In this document: positions 9,084-17,688 of the stretch, piece after piece
Position numbering within the stretch: position 1 is the first letter of the stretch
Layout of the letters: every line of letters starts with the position of its first letter
Origin: Holophagales bacterium
GTDB lineage: Bacteria > Acidobacteriota > Thermoanaerobaculia > UBA5066
Direction of reading: 5' to 3'
DNA: 64,000 nt
Assembly: GCA_016714815.1 (NCBI GenBank)
Contig: JADKBZ010000003.1
Location: 552,112-616,111 of the forward strand
Made by a program: the position numbers and the translations under genes
The notes under the pieces: model-generated
What the model was told of the DNA's origin: nothing
Databases searched by the model: none
The model's input: only the letters and a program-made list of their open reading frames with translations

Positions 9084-11990
9084 ATGAGAGGTCGGATGTG
9101 GGTCGCTGGTGCCGTTCTCGCGGCCATCGTGAGAGTAGCGAGCGCCGAGAGCACCGGAGCCAACTGGCCGTCCCTGCCCGAGCAGCTGGGCAAGGACAAG
9201 GTCCTGGCGGGGAGCGCTCTCGAGGCGCTGATCAAGGCCAACCAGGATTTCGGAATGCTCCGAGCCGAGGAAGCCAAGGACACGATAAGAGTTCCGCCGT
9301 GGCTCCGGGTCGTCTGGAGGAAGTCCCACCCCGAGGGGGTCTACGTTGCCGACGACCCGACGGGCGGGTACCCCTTCGTCCTGAAGGAGGTCCACGAGTG
9401 GATGCTCTCGCACCAGGACCTCCAGCCGGGGGTTCCGGAAGCCCACGTCCCTCCGGGGCCGAAGGCGGGCGTCGGTACGAACGTGCGCACCTCGGGGCTG
9501 CAGACGGTCCCGCGGAGCGAGTCCGACATCCGGATCAACTACTGGAACCCGCAGCTCGTCATCGCCTCGTCGAACAACATCGGCGGGAGCGGCCTGCAGG
9601 GCCAGTACTACTCGGCCGACGGTGGGGCGACCTGGGGCCAGACGACGCTCGGCTCGTTGTTCACCGGTGACGCCTTCCACTCCGATCCGACCGCCGACTG
9701 GACGTCCGACGGCAAGGCCTGGTCGTCCACCCTCGGGATCGACAGCGGCGGGAGCGTCCTCAAGGGCCGGATGTACACCTCGGCCGACAACGGCGCGACC
9801 TGGGCGCAGGAGGGCACCTGGACCGGGACCCAGACGAGCGTCGACAAGCAGATGGCCTGGGTCGACCACAGCGCGACCTCCCCATACAAGGACAGGGTCT
9901 ACGTCATCTACCACAACAACGCGCCGGCCTTTATGAATCGCAGGACCCCCGGCGTCGCCGGGACCTGGCTCGCGGCACCGATCCAGGTGAGCGGAGCCGA
10001 GAGCACCGGGACCTGCATCGGCGGTGACGTGAAGTCGAACGCCTACGGGGACGTCTTCGGCTTCTGGCCCACCACGACGAACCGGAGGGTCCTCGTCGTC
10101 AAGTCGGTGAACGGCGGGGACAGCTTCGGGACCCCGGTCCAGGTCGCCACCACCTACGACGGGTACGACATCGGGGTTCCCTCCTTCAACGGCCGGCGAG
10201 CCCTGATCTACGTCTCGGCCGGGGCCTACCGGACCGCCGCGAAGGACATGGTCTACGCCTCCTGGACCGACCTCTCGGGAGAGGCGGGCTGCACGGCCGC
10301 CGCCAACGAGCCCGGCTCGAACGTGGCCTCCACGTGCAAGACGCGGGTCTGGTTCAGCCGCTCGACGAACGGCGGCGCGACCTGGTCCGCCCCGGCGATG
10401 ATCAACAATCAGGCCTCGCTGAACGACCAGTTCAACCAGTGGCTCGCGGTGGACGAGACGTCCGGCGCGATCGCGCTCATGTACTACGACACCGTCGCCG
10501 ACGCGGGGCGCAAGAAGTCCGACGTCTGGTACCAGTCGTCGTTCAACGACGGCGCGAGCTGGAACGCGCCCGTCAAGGTGACGACCGCGCAGACCGACGA
10601 GACGACCGGGGGACAGGACAGCGGCAACCAGTACGGCGACTACAACGGGCTCTCGTACTACGCCGGCGTCGCCTTGCCCGTCTGGACGGACAGGAGGTCC
10701 GGGCTCAAGGAAGAGATCTGGACCGCGAAGGTGACCGACGCGGCCTGCACCGCCCCGGCCGCTCCGACCGCTGGCACCGCGACGGCGACGGGCGCGAACC
10801 AGATACAGGTGACCTTCACGAACGGAGCCCCCCCCTCGTCGACCTACAAGGTCTACCGGGCTCCGGGCACGTGCGCCGCGCCCACGGGGCCCTTCGTCGC
10901 GATCGCGTCGAACGTGGCCGCCTCTCCCTACCTTGACACGACGGTCTCGGGCGGCTCCACCTACGCCTACAAGGTCAGCGGGTTCGAGGTCACGGGAATC
11001 TGCGAGTCGACGCAGTCGACCTGCCTCGAGGCGACGGCGACGGGCGCCTGCACCCTCGCCCCGACGTTCGCCGGGGCCGCGACCGTGACGAACGCCGCGA
11101 CCGCCTCGTGCCAGCTGGACGTGGCCTGGTCGGCCGCCACGGCCGGCTGCGCCGGGCCCGTCACCTACAACGTCTACCGCTCTACGACCAGCGGCTTCAC
11201 GCCGGGTCCGGCCAACCTCGTGGCGTCGGGTCTCACCGGCACCGTCTGGAACGACGCGACGCCGCTCACCTCCGGCACCCGCTACTACTACATCGTCCGG
11301 GCGGTCGACTCGTCGAACTCCGTCGAGGAGACGAACTCCGCCGAGAAGAGCGGCTTCCCGACGGGTCCGATCGCCGTGGGGACCTTCACCGACACCTTCG
11401 AAGGGGCTCTCTCCGGCGGCGGATTCGACCGGACCGGCTGGACCCACCAGTTCATCGGCGGATCGGTCGACTGGGCCTGGTCCACCGCGGTGACCGCGAA
11501 CACCCCCACCCACTCCTGGTTCTCCTCCAGCCAGACCAGCGTCTCGGACCGGATCCTCGTCTCGCCGTCCTTCATCCCGGCGGCCGACTCCGTCCTCACC
11601 TTCTTCCACACCTTCAACTTCGAGGGGACCAGCACCTGCTTCGACGGCGGGACGCTCGAGGTCTCCACGAACGCAGGGGCGACCTGGACGGTCGTCCCCG
11701 ATGCCGCGTTCACCGCGGGGGGCTTCACCGGGACCGTCAGCAGCAGCTTCAGCAACCCGATCGGAGGCAAGCGGGCCTGGTGCTTCGGGACGGTCGGGGC
11801 CATGACCCAGGTGACCGTCAACCTGGCGGCCTACGCCGGCCTCGGCACACAGCTGCGCTGGCACGAGGGCGACGACTCCTCGACCAAGGCCACGGGCTGG
11901 TACGTCGACTCCGTCGTGATCACGAACGCGGGCTCGGCGTCGGCCTGCAACACGTCGCCCGTCGAGCTGCTGACGTTCAGCGTGGACTGA
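9084..11990 (+). CDS. large secreted sialidase-like (BNR repeat) protein with FN3 domains and PVEL tail
   Basis: The ATG at 9084 follows a strong GGAGGAGG ribosome site and opens a 968-residue exported protein whose signal peptide ends near SAESTG. Residues about 150-550 contain Asp-box/BNR-type repeats (S-x-D-x-G-x-T-W, e.g. SADGGATW, SADNGATW, STNGGATW), the mark of sialidase-like six-bladed propellers. Two fibronectin type III-like domains follow, with the pattern YKVYRxxG and YNVYRSTTSG. A jelly-roll domain comes next (DTFEGALSGGG... through GWYVDSVVITN), like those in immune inhibitor A peptidases. The last residues are SPVELLTFSVD, a tail shared with two other exported proteins here. 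No sialidase catalytic residues can be confirmed. A strong hairpin terminator follows the stop. Confidence 0.85.
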   Translation: MRGRMWVAGAVLAAIVRVASAESTGANWPSLPEQLGKDKVLAGSALEALIKANQDFGMLRAEEAKDTIRVPPWLRVVWRKSHPEGVYVADDPTGGYPFVLKEVHEWMLSHQDLQPGVPEAHVPPGPKAGVGTNVRTSGLQTVPRSESDIRINYWNPQLVIASSNNIGGSGLQGQYYSADGGATWGQTTLGSLFTGDAFHSDPTADWTSDGKAWSSTLGIDSGGSVLKGRMYTSADNGATWAQEGTWTGTQTSVDKQMAWVDHSATSPYKDRVYVIYHNNAPAFMNRRTPGVAGTWLAAPIQVSGAESTGTCIGGDVKSNAYGDVFGFWPTTTNRRVLVVKSVNGGDSFGTPVQVATTYDGYDIGVPSFNGRRALIYVSAGAYRTAAKDMVYASWTDLSGEAGCTAAANEPGSNVASTCKTRVWFSRSTNGGATWSAPAMINNQASLNDQFNQWLAVDETSGAIALMYYDTVADAGRKKSDVWYQSSFNDGASWNAPVKVTTAQTDETTGGQDSGNQYGDYNGLSYYAGVALPVWTDRRSGLKEEIWTAKVTDAACTAPAAPTAGTATATGANQIQVTFTNGAPPSSTYKVYRAPGTCAAPTGPFVAIASNVAASPYLDTTVSGGSTYAYKVSGFEVTGICESTQSTCLEATATGACTLAPTFAGAATVTNAATASCQLDVAWSAATAGCAGPVTYNVYRSTTSGFTPGPANLVASGLTGTVWNDATPLTSGTRYYYIVRAVDSSNSVEETNSAEKSGFPTGPIAVGTFTDTFEGALSGGGFDRTGWTHQFIGGSVDWAWSTAVTANTPTHSWFSSSQTSVSDRILVSPSFIPAADSVLTFFHTFNFEGTSTCFDGGTLEVSTNAGATWTVVPDAAFTAGGFTGTVSSSFSNPIGGKRAWCFGTVGAMTQVTVNLAAYAGLGTQLRWHEGDDSSTKATGWYVDSVVITNAGSASACNTSPVELLTFSVD

Positions 11991-12012
11991 GCCTCCTCTC
12001 CGCCGGAATCCA

Positions 12013-12045
12013 GGAAGGGGCCGGGGTTCATCCCCGGCCCCTTCC
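12013..12045. terminator. strong intrinsic terminator between convergent genes
   Basis: A perfect 14-bp stem (12013-12026 with 12032-12045) encloses a 5-nt loop (ttcat). The plus strand continues with CTTTC. It lies 22 nt after the stop of the sialidase-like gene and about 90 nt after the end of the convergent sulfatase gene, so it may serve both. Confidence 0.85.
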
Positions 12046-12136
12046 CTTTCGAGGGAGTCTCGTCGGGAGGCGGACGAGGCGACGGCGATCTCGAGGACGC
12101 GGTCCCGTGCGATCAGCCGCCGGGCGGGGCCGGGGC

Positions 12137-14296
12137 CTAGTTCGCCCCCATCTCGGCGAGCATCGCGCGCGCCTTCGTGTGGACCCCAGCGTCGGTGGTG
12201 CGCAGCTCGAGCTCCCGCAGGCACGTGCGAGCGTTCTCGAGCTCTCCCTCCTGCCGGTACCACGAGGCGAGGGCGAACTGAGCCATCGCATACAGTGAGC
12301 CGCTCGACAGGGCGGCGGCACGGCGGAAGTACTCGGGCGCCGCTGCTCTGCGGCCGTGCCGCACGAGGTAGACACCGTAGGCGAAGCTCACTCGCGGGTC
12401 GAACGGGTACTTCTCCGTCGCCTCCACGAACCGCGCCTCGGCTTGCGGCAGCCCGTCCCGATCGAGCAGCACCGCCAGTTGCAGGAGCGCCTCGCGGTAG
12501 CCCGCCTGCACGCCGAGCGCCTGCTCGTAGAGCCGGCGGGCGGCGGGGCGCGCTCCTTCCACTGCCGCCACGTCCCCGAGCCGCGTCAGCGCCTCCACGT
12601 CTGTGGGGTCGTCCGCCACGATCCTCTCCAGGCACTGCCGGGCGCGGACGAGGTCTCTCCTGGCGAGGAAATAGGAACCCGCCGTCAGCAGGACGTCCTT
12701 GTCCGCGAAGTCGCGGACGAGGTCGGAGTAGGCCCCGTCCGCCGCCTCCAGCAGGCCCGCGCGCACGTAATAGCCGGCCACCAGGCTCCGCGCGTCCTTG
12801 TTCTTCGGATCGGCGTCGGCCATCGCCCTGGCCTGCTCGAGCGCCTCCCGAAGCCTGTTCTGCAACGCCAGGCTGAGGATGTCGTCGTACCGGAAGAACG
12901 TCTCCATCCGGGAAGCGGGCGACGGGAGCTTCGAGAGGCTCTCGAGCGTTTCCGCGTCGTCGGCAGAGACGCTTCCCAGATAGCCGAGCGACCTCAGCTG
13001 CGCGATCTCCTCGCGGGTCGGCGACCGCTGGCTCCTGCCCGGGCGCCCCTGCTTCAGAGCGGCCTTGAGCGCGGGAAACTGCGCCGCCATCGCCGCCCGC
13101 TGCGGGGTCGCGGCGAGATCGTGCGCCTCGGCCATGTCCGTCTCGAGGTCGTACAGCTCGTCGGTCGGCCCGTGGATGTACTTCCGGCCGCCGAGGAGGA
13201 AGCCCGAGAGCGGGCTCCAGCGGTAGTGGTAAAGGGGATAGAGGGTCTCGAAATAGAGGGGACGCCTCGAGAAGCTGGCGACCGTCTCGGGGCTCGGGGC
13301 GGCGGACAGGAGCGGCAGCAGCGATCGCGCCTGCATCGGCGTGGTGGCGTCGGGAACGATCCCGAGCGCGTCGAGGACCGTCGGCGCCACGTCGGCGCCG
13401 GAGACGAACGTCCTCACGCGGTGCTGCTGAGCCTTCATCCAGGGGAGGCGGACTATGAGCGGGACGTGGAGCGTGGAGTTGTAGACGAGCAGCGCGTGAG
13501 TGAGCTCACCGTGGTCCATGAGCCCTTCGCCGTGATCGGCCGCCACGACCATCCCGGTCCGATCGGCGAGGCCCGCCTCCGATAGGGCGCGCAGCACCGT
13601 ACCGATGCAGTCGTCCATGAACGCGACCTCACCGTCGTAGGGCTGAAGAGGGTTCAGGTCTTCATACCCTCTCGGCGGGTCGTAGGGATAGTGCGGATCG
13701 AAGTAGTGAAGCCAGACGAAGAACGGCTCCCGGCCCTTGTTCCTCTCGAGCCACATCCTGAACTCGGCCGATACCCGATCGCCCCTGCGGCTCGCGACTC
13801 CGGTCGTGTGGAGGTTCGTGACCGTCAGGCTGCCCGGCGGTGCATCGAGGTGATCGCCGTAGTAGTCGAACCCGCGCGCGAATCCCATCGCTGCGCGCAG
13901 GGGAAAGCCGGCCACGATCCCCGCCGTTTCGTACCCGCGATCCTTCAGGATCGACGGAAGCCAGGTCAGCTCCTTCGGCACTCGAAACAGGTCGTTGTCG
14001 TGCACCTGGTGGAACGGCGGGAACGTCCCTGACAGCATCGACGCGTGCGATGGCCCGGTGACCGGGGCCACCGCGAAGGCGTGCTCGAAGACGGTCCCGC
14101 CGGCCGCGATGCTATCGATGTTCGGCGTGAGGGACGTGGTCGACCCGTAGCAGCCGAGCCGGTCCACACGCGTCGTGTCCATCGTGATGAGCACGAGGTT
14201 CCGCTTGCCGTGAGCGCTCTTCGCCGGCGAGCAGGCCGAGACTCCCAGGAGCAGGACGGCGCCCAGGAACCGGACCGCTGCTTCAGTTCCTCGCAC
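12137..14296 (-). CDS. lipoprotein with sulfatase-superfamily domain and TPR repeats
   Basis: The 719-residue product has a lipoprotein signal (LLLGVSAC, Cys22) and an alkaline phosphatase/sulfatase superfamily domain. The metal Asp is in LVLITMDTTRVDRLGCYG (Asp40), and the later metal site is AADHGEGLMDHGE. The residue that is Cys or Ser in true sulfatases falls in VTGPSHASMLSG, so the nucleophile is probably Thr80, as in phosphotransferases of the LTA synthase branch, not formylglycine. From about residue 430 the protein consists of TPR-like helical repeats. It overlaps the upstream foldase gene by 14 nt and is likely co-transcribed with it. It probably acts in the periplasm on an unknown phospho- or sulfo-ester. 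A paralog lies at 17689-19620. Confidence 0.85.
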   Translation of the reverse strand: MRGTEAAVRFLGAVLLLGVSACSPAKSAHGKRNLVLITMDTTRVDRLGCYGSTTSLTPNIDSIAAGGTVFEHAFAVAPVTGPSHASMLSGTFPPFHQVHDNDLFRVPKELTWLPSILKDRGYETAGIVAGFPLRAAMGFARGFDYYGDHLDAPPGSLTVTNLHTTGVASRRGDRVSAEFRMWLERNKGREPFFVWLHYFDPHYPYDPPRGYEDLNPLQPYDGEVAFMDDCIGTVLRALSEAGLADRTGMVVAADHGEGLMDHGELTHALLVYNSTLHVPLIVRLPWMKAQQHRVRTFVSGADVAPTVLDALGIVPDATTPMQARSLLPLLSAAPSPETVASFSRRPLYFETLYPLYHYRWSPLSGFLLGGRKYIHGPTDELYDLETDMAEAHDLAATPQRAAMAAQFPALKAALKQGRPGRSQRSPTREEIAQLRSLGYLGSVSADDAETLESLSKLPSPASRMETFFRYDDILSLALQNRLREALEQARAMADADPKNKDARSLVAGYYVRAGLLEAADGAYSDLVRDFADKDVLLTAGSYFLARRDLVRARQCLERIVADDPTDVEALTRLGDVAAVEGARPAARRLYEQALGVQAGYREALLQLAVLLDRDGLPQAEARFVEATEKYPFDPRVSFAYGVYLVRHGRRAAAPEYFRRAAALSSGSLYAMAQFALASWYRQEGELENARTCLRELELRTTDAGVHTKARAMLAEMGAN

Positions 14297-15971
14297 CGGC
14301 AGCCTCGAAGACCGCTGTGGAAAGCACCCGGAATCCTCGGTCCTTCAGCTCCCGCTCCCTCATCTCTCGGACCAGCTCTTTCTGCCGGAGGTCCACGTAG
14401 CGATCGCGGATCGCCTCGTGATCCGCCGGCTCGGTCATCGACCGCCGCGCCTCGATCGCCTTGACGAGGATCACGTAGAGGCCTTCCTCCTCCTTGAAGA
14501 CCCCCGTGCTCCCCGGAGTCGTCTGGGCGAGCATGCGGCGCTGGAACTCGGGGGCGACCCGGGCGGCGTCGACGGGTGTGGCCCAACCCATGTCGACGTA
14601 CGAGGCGCCGGCTTCAACGCACCGGCGCTCGACCTCGGCCCTGCTCGCGGCGGGCGAGGACGCCAGCTTCTCGAGCTCTTCGATCCTCAGCTGGAGCTGA
14701 AAGGGGGACGCGCCGCCGAAAGGCATGAAGATGTAGGTGGCCTGGAACTTCTGCGGGACGAAGAACCGCCCCTGGTTCTCGCGAAAGTACCTGACGACGA
14801 CGTCGTCGCCGAGCTTCTTCGCCGCCGCCTCGAGCCGGCGCCCGATCGCGAGGCTGGAACGCGCCGACAGCTGCCGTATCTCCCATCGGTCGAGGAACGC
14901 CTGTTCCCGATCGAGTCCGCCGTCCATGGCGTCCAGATAGAACAGGTTCGAGCTCAACGTGTCTCCGATGACCCTCCGACGGAGCGCGGCGCCCGCGCCC
15001 TTCGCCCCGCCACGCCCCTGGAGGCTCTTTTCGAGGAACTCCTCCAGCTCCCGGCGCGTGAGACTGCGGTCCTTGACGCGAAGCACGACCTCGTCGGGCC
15101 CGAAGAAAGGCTCGCCGCTCCGGTCGACCACGCCGTAGCGCTTGCGCAGGGACGCCATCAGCTCGTCGCGCCCGGCCTGGTTCCTCGAATTCATGATCCC
15201 GCTGACGACCTGCCCCTTCACCTCCTCGAACGGCAGCACCCTGGCAGGCGTTCGGCTCGTGACGACGACGACGTGCGTCCCCTGCTCGGTGCGGACGACG
15301 CCGGGCCGCCCCTCCTTCAAACGGTAGAGCTGGTCCTCGAAGACGGGCTCCAGCTTGCCGCGGTAGACCGGTCCGACCATCCCCTTGCTCCGCGAGGTCT
15401 GCGACTCCGAATAGGTGGCGGCCAGCTCCGCGATTGGCGTGCCGCGGCCGAGTCCGTCCAGAACCCTGCGCACGAGACCGGCCAGCTCCTCGGGGGCGTG
15501 CCGGTCGGACCGGAGGAAGACGTGCTGGAACGTGGAGGACTCCGGCAGGGTGAAGCGGTCCGCGAGGTGCTCCCTGTAAACCGCCATCGCTTCCTCGTCG
15601 GTGACCTCGTACGAGCGCTTGCCCTTCCGCTCCATGTAGTACCGGGCCAGGAAGGCGCCGCGCCCGTCCAGATAGAGGACCGCGGGAGCGGGCTTTCCGT
15701 CTCCCGCCTCGGCCGCCATCATCTTCAGAAAGGCGAGCTCGGCGAGAACTTCGGTCACTCCCTTCTTTGCATCCACCTCAGAGCGGGTGCGCAGGTGGCG
15801 GGCGTCGAGCCAGGTGAAGTAGCGCGCCGCCTCGGCCCGGGTGATGAAGCCGCCGTTCCAGGAGGCGACGGCATCCTTCGGGACCCTCGAACGGCACCCG
15901 GCTCCCGAAGGCAGGCCCAGGATCAACAGCCCAAACGCGATCGCGCATTGATGGGACGACTTCCGTTTCAC
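14283..15971 (-). CDS. SurA/PrsA-like peptidyl-prolyl isomerase lipoprotein
   Basis: The 562-residue protein begins with a lipoprotein signal ending GAGC (Cys26). It contains two parvulin-like regions. The first runs over about residues 150-260 (TFQHVFLRSD ... YSESQTSRSKGMVGPVYRGKLEPVFED), and the second is more divergent at about residues 405-520 (FQATYIFMPFGG ... VDMGWATP). Helical chaperone segments lie around both. This is the layout of SurA/PrsA-type foldases, which help exported proteins fold in the periplasm. The 3' end overlaps the sulfatase/TPR lipoprotein, suggesting a joint function or a client relation. The second isomerase site may be inactive. Confidence 0.82.
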   Translation of the reverse strand: MKRKSSHQCAIAFGLLILGLPSGAGCRSRVPKDAVASWNGGFITRAEAARYFTWLDARHLRTRSEVDAKKGVTEVLAELAFLKMMAAEAGDGKPAPAVLYLDGRGAFLARYYMERKGKRSYEVTDEEAMAVYREHLADRFTLPESSTFQHVFLRSDRHAPEELAGLVRRVLDGLGRGTPIAELAATYSESQTSRSKGMVGPVYRGKLEPVFEDQLYRLKEGRPGVVRTEQGTHVVVVTSRTPARVLPFEEVKGQVVSGIMNSRNQAGRDELMASLRKRYGVVDRSGEPFFGPDEVVLRVKDRSLTRRELEEFLEKSLQGRGGAKGAGAALRRRVIGDTLSSNLFYLDAMDGGLDREQAFLDRWEIRQLSARSSLAIGRRLEAAAKKLGDDVVVRYFRENQGRFFVPQKFQATYIFMPFGGASPFQLQLRIEELEKLASSPAASRAEVERRCVEAGASYVDMGWATPVDAARVAPEFQRRMLAQTTPGSTGVFKEEEGLYVILVKAIEARRSMTEPADHEAIRDRYVDLRQKELVREMRERELKDRGFRVLSTAVFEAAGARN

Positions 15972-16048
15972 CTGTCTCCTCCTCCCCGTGGCCCCTCATC
16001 CGCGGGGCGGATGACCATACCGTGGCTCAGGACTCCTGCAAAGAGAGA

Positions 16049-16128
16049 AGCCGCCCGGCCCCGCGTGGGCCGAGCGGCTCGCCTGGGTCCGTTGAAGGAG
16101 GGAAAGGCGCAGTCGCGCCTTCCCCTCC
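16049..16128 (-). terminator. tandem hairpins after the small secreted protein gene
   Basis: Two hairpins lie downstream of the minus-strand gene that ends at 16135. The first in the direction of transcription pairs 16115-16128 with 16097-16110 (14 bp, one mismatch, 4-nt loop). The second pairs 16067-16079 with 16049-16061 (13 bp, one mismatch) and is followed on the minus strand by CTTCTCTCTTT. They form a plausible intrinsic terminator. Confidence 0.72.
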
Positions 16129-16134
16129 GTGGGA

Positions 16135-16836
16135 TCACTGGATCTCGAACCTCATGAGCTCGACCGGGGTGTTGGTGTTGATGTGCGCGCGGATCGCAAC
16201 GGCGGAGACCGTCGAGTACGCGGCGCCGCAGCCGTTCGGAGCCCACGCGCCCGCAGCGCCCGCATCGCCCGCCGCCGCCCCGGTGAAGGTGATGCAATTG
16301 AGCGGCTCGCCCGCTCCCGTCCAGGCGGCGTTCGCCGAGCCCTGCTGCAGGCCGTCGTTCGGGGTGCCCGTCACGCTGTTGTTCCACCCGCCAGCGTAGA
16401 AGTTGCCCGAGGCGATGCTCGGCAGCGGAGCGACCAGCGGGATCGTCGTCCACGTAGCGACGGTCATGTTGACGGCCAGCTTCCGGTTCAGGATCGTCGT
16501 GCCCGCGGCGTCGAACACCGCGACGCCGTCGAGGACGCCTGCCGCCCCCGTCACTTCCGAGCCGTCGAGTGACGTGGCGAAGACCTCGAGGTCCGTGACG
16601 TCGAGCGGGTACGACCCGCCGGCCGGGATGAACAGGTTCGACAGGTACATGTTGCCTGTCCACGAATAGAAGGCCGCGCTCGCCGGGTCGAGATAGTCGA
16701 GCACCACGGCCGCGCTGGGACTGTGTTCGTTGATGCCCTTGGGCGTCTTGGACTTCTGCCGGGAGATGGGACCCGCCACCACGGCGGCGGAACAGATCAG
16801 CAGGCCCAGGGCGCTGATTGCGATCAGCTTCTTCAT
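16135..16836 (-). CDS. small secreted protein with C-terminal PVEL tail
   Basis: The 233-residue product has a clear signal peptide (MKKLIAISALGLLICSAAVVAG), and a GGAGGAG ribosome site precedes the ATG. The mature part looks like a single beta-rich domain with segments such as YSWTGNMYLSNLFIPAGGSYPLDVTDLEVF and two late cysteines. I do not recognise the family. The last residues are TPVELMRFEIQ, matching the tail of the sialidase-like protein (SPVELLTFSVD) and the giant beta-helix protein (TPVELMEFSID). It is probably exported and handled by whatever recognises this tail. The next gene upstream on the same strand ends 47 nt away, so they may be co-transcribed. Confidence 0.78.
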   Translation of the reverse strand: MKKLIAISALGLLICSAAVVAGPISRQKSKTPKGINEHSPSAAVVLDYLDPASAAFYSWTGNMYLSNLFIPAGGSYPLDVTDLEVFATSLDGSEVTGAAGVLDGVAVFDAAGTTILNRKLAVNMTVATWTTIPLVAPLPSIASGNFYAGGWNNSVTGTPNDGLQQGSANAAWTGAGEPLNCITFTGAAAGDAGAAGAWAPNGCGAAYSTVSAVAIRAHINTNTPVELMRFEIQ

Positions 16837-16883
16837 TCTTCTCCTCCGTTCGTCATTTCATGAGGGACGTCGGCTGACGGTGG

Positions 16884-17486
16884 TCACGACACGCCGCGCC
16901 CCTCGGGAGGGGGTGCAGGCGGGGCCTCCAGGAACAGATCGTCCTCGACGATCAACATCTCTGCCAACGCCTGCCGACAGGGGTCCCGCTCCACCGCGGG
17001 CCACTCCCAGAGAACGGGATCCGCGCTCGCCTTCCGCGCGGGCGCGGATCCCTCGTTCATGCCGTGAGAAATGCAGACCAGAGCCCCCAGCACGGATCCC
17101 CGGCCGTGGTCGTCCACCACGACGAGCCAGTACGTCCACTGGCCCTCGTGCTCCGTGCGGTCGACGAAGTCGAACGTATTCAGGCCGGGAGCCACCGTGG
17201 TCTTCTCGGCCAGCGGTAAACCGAACCCGACAGCAGGGCCCGCATGGAGGATGACCCGCGTTCCCGCGCTCTTCGCGCGGAGCGTCCAGGAGACGGTGAC
17301 CTCGCGCTGACCGCGCGGGAGAACCGCGACTCTCGAGCCGATTGGAAAGGAGTTCCCGGAGGTCAGCGGCAGGCCTGACGCGTCGGCCCCGAGACCGAAG
17401 ACGAGAAGGACCATCGCAGCGGACGCCCGCAGCGCCGAACCGAGGCTGAAGCCACATGCTGGCGGTGCTTCCAGAGCCCGGGTCAC
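16884..17486 (-). CDS. hypothetical exported protein
   Basis: I placed the start at the GTG at 17486, which gives 200 residues with a signal-like segment (ASAAMVLLVFGLGADASG). The open frame continues upstream to 17966 but would overlap the divergent sulfatase gene and the AT-richer region that should hold both promoters. ATG 17414 is a shorter option. The mature part has a beta-sandwich feel (REVTVSWTLRAKSAGTRVILHAGPA ... WTYWLVVVDDHGRG), and the C-terminus is acidic and then Pro-rich. No family is recognised. It may form a two-gene unit with the small PVEL-tailed secreted protein downstream. Confidence 0.55.
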   Translation of the reverse strand: MTRALEAPPACGFSLGSALRASAAMVLLVFGLGADASGLPLTSGNSFPIGSRVAVLPRGQREVTVSWTLRAKSAGTRVILHAGPAVGFGLPLAEKTTVAPGLNTFDFVDRTEHEGQWTYWLVVVDDHGRGSVLGALVCISHGMNEGSAPARKASADPVLWEWPAVERDPCRQALAEMLIVEDDLFLEAPPAPPPEGRGVS

Positions 17487-17688
17487 TTCGTCCCACCCCT
17501 CTTCGAGAACTGTCGCGCCGAGGGAAACTAGCACATTCCACTCCAAACGCAAACCATTCCAATGCAATAAGATCCACTCGCAGGCGGCGATCATCGGAAG
17601 TCGGCGCGGTCCGCTTCCGCTCAACGCGGTGTCCTCGACGCCGAGGACGAAGGAGAGTGCGCGCCGTCTATCATCCCGGAGGTTCGAC
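17487..17688. promoter_or_regulatory. divergent intergenic promoter region
   Basis: This 200-bp region separates the minus-strand exported protein from the plus-strand sulfatase lipoprotein. The part at about 17525-17580 is clearly poorer in GC than its surroundings (runs such as aaaccattccaatgcaataag) and is where I would place the promoters. GGAGG at 17678-17682 is the ribosome site for the ATG at 17689. No specific -35/-10 pair can be asserted. Confidence 0.4.

Noticed and set aside
9084..11990. Type IX secretion C-terminal domain
   Set aside because: The PVEL tail resembles the start of some T9SS sorting domains (LPVELTSF), but here it is the very end of the protein, with no 70-90-residue domain after it.
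9066..12635. A 1189-residue minus-strand frame opposite the sialidase-like gene
   Set aside because: It crosses a strong terminator and the 3' end of another gene, and lacks any domain, so it is a shadow frame.
12137..14296. Classical formylglycine sulfatase
   Set aside because: The Cys/Ser-x-Pro-x-Arg motif is missing. The sequence VTGPSHAS has Thr at the nucleophile position and no Arg, so only membership of the superfamily is claimed.
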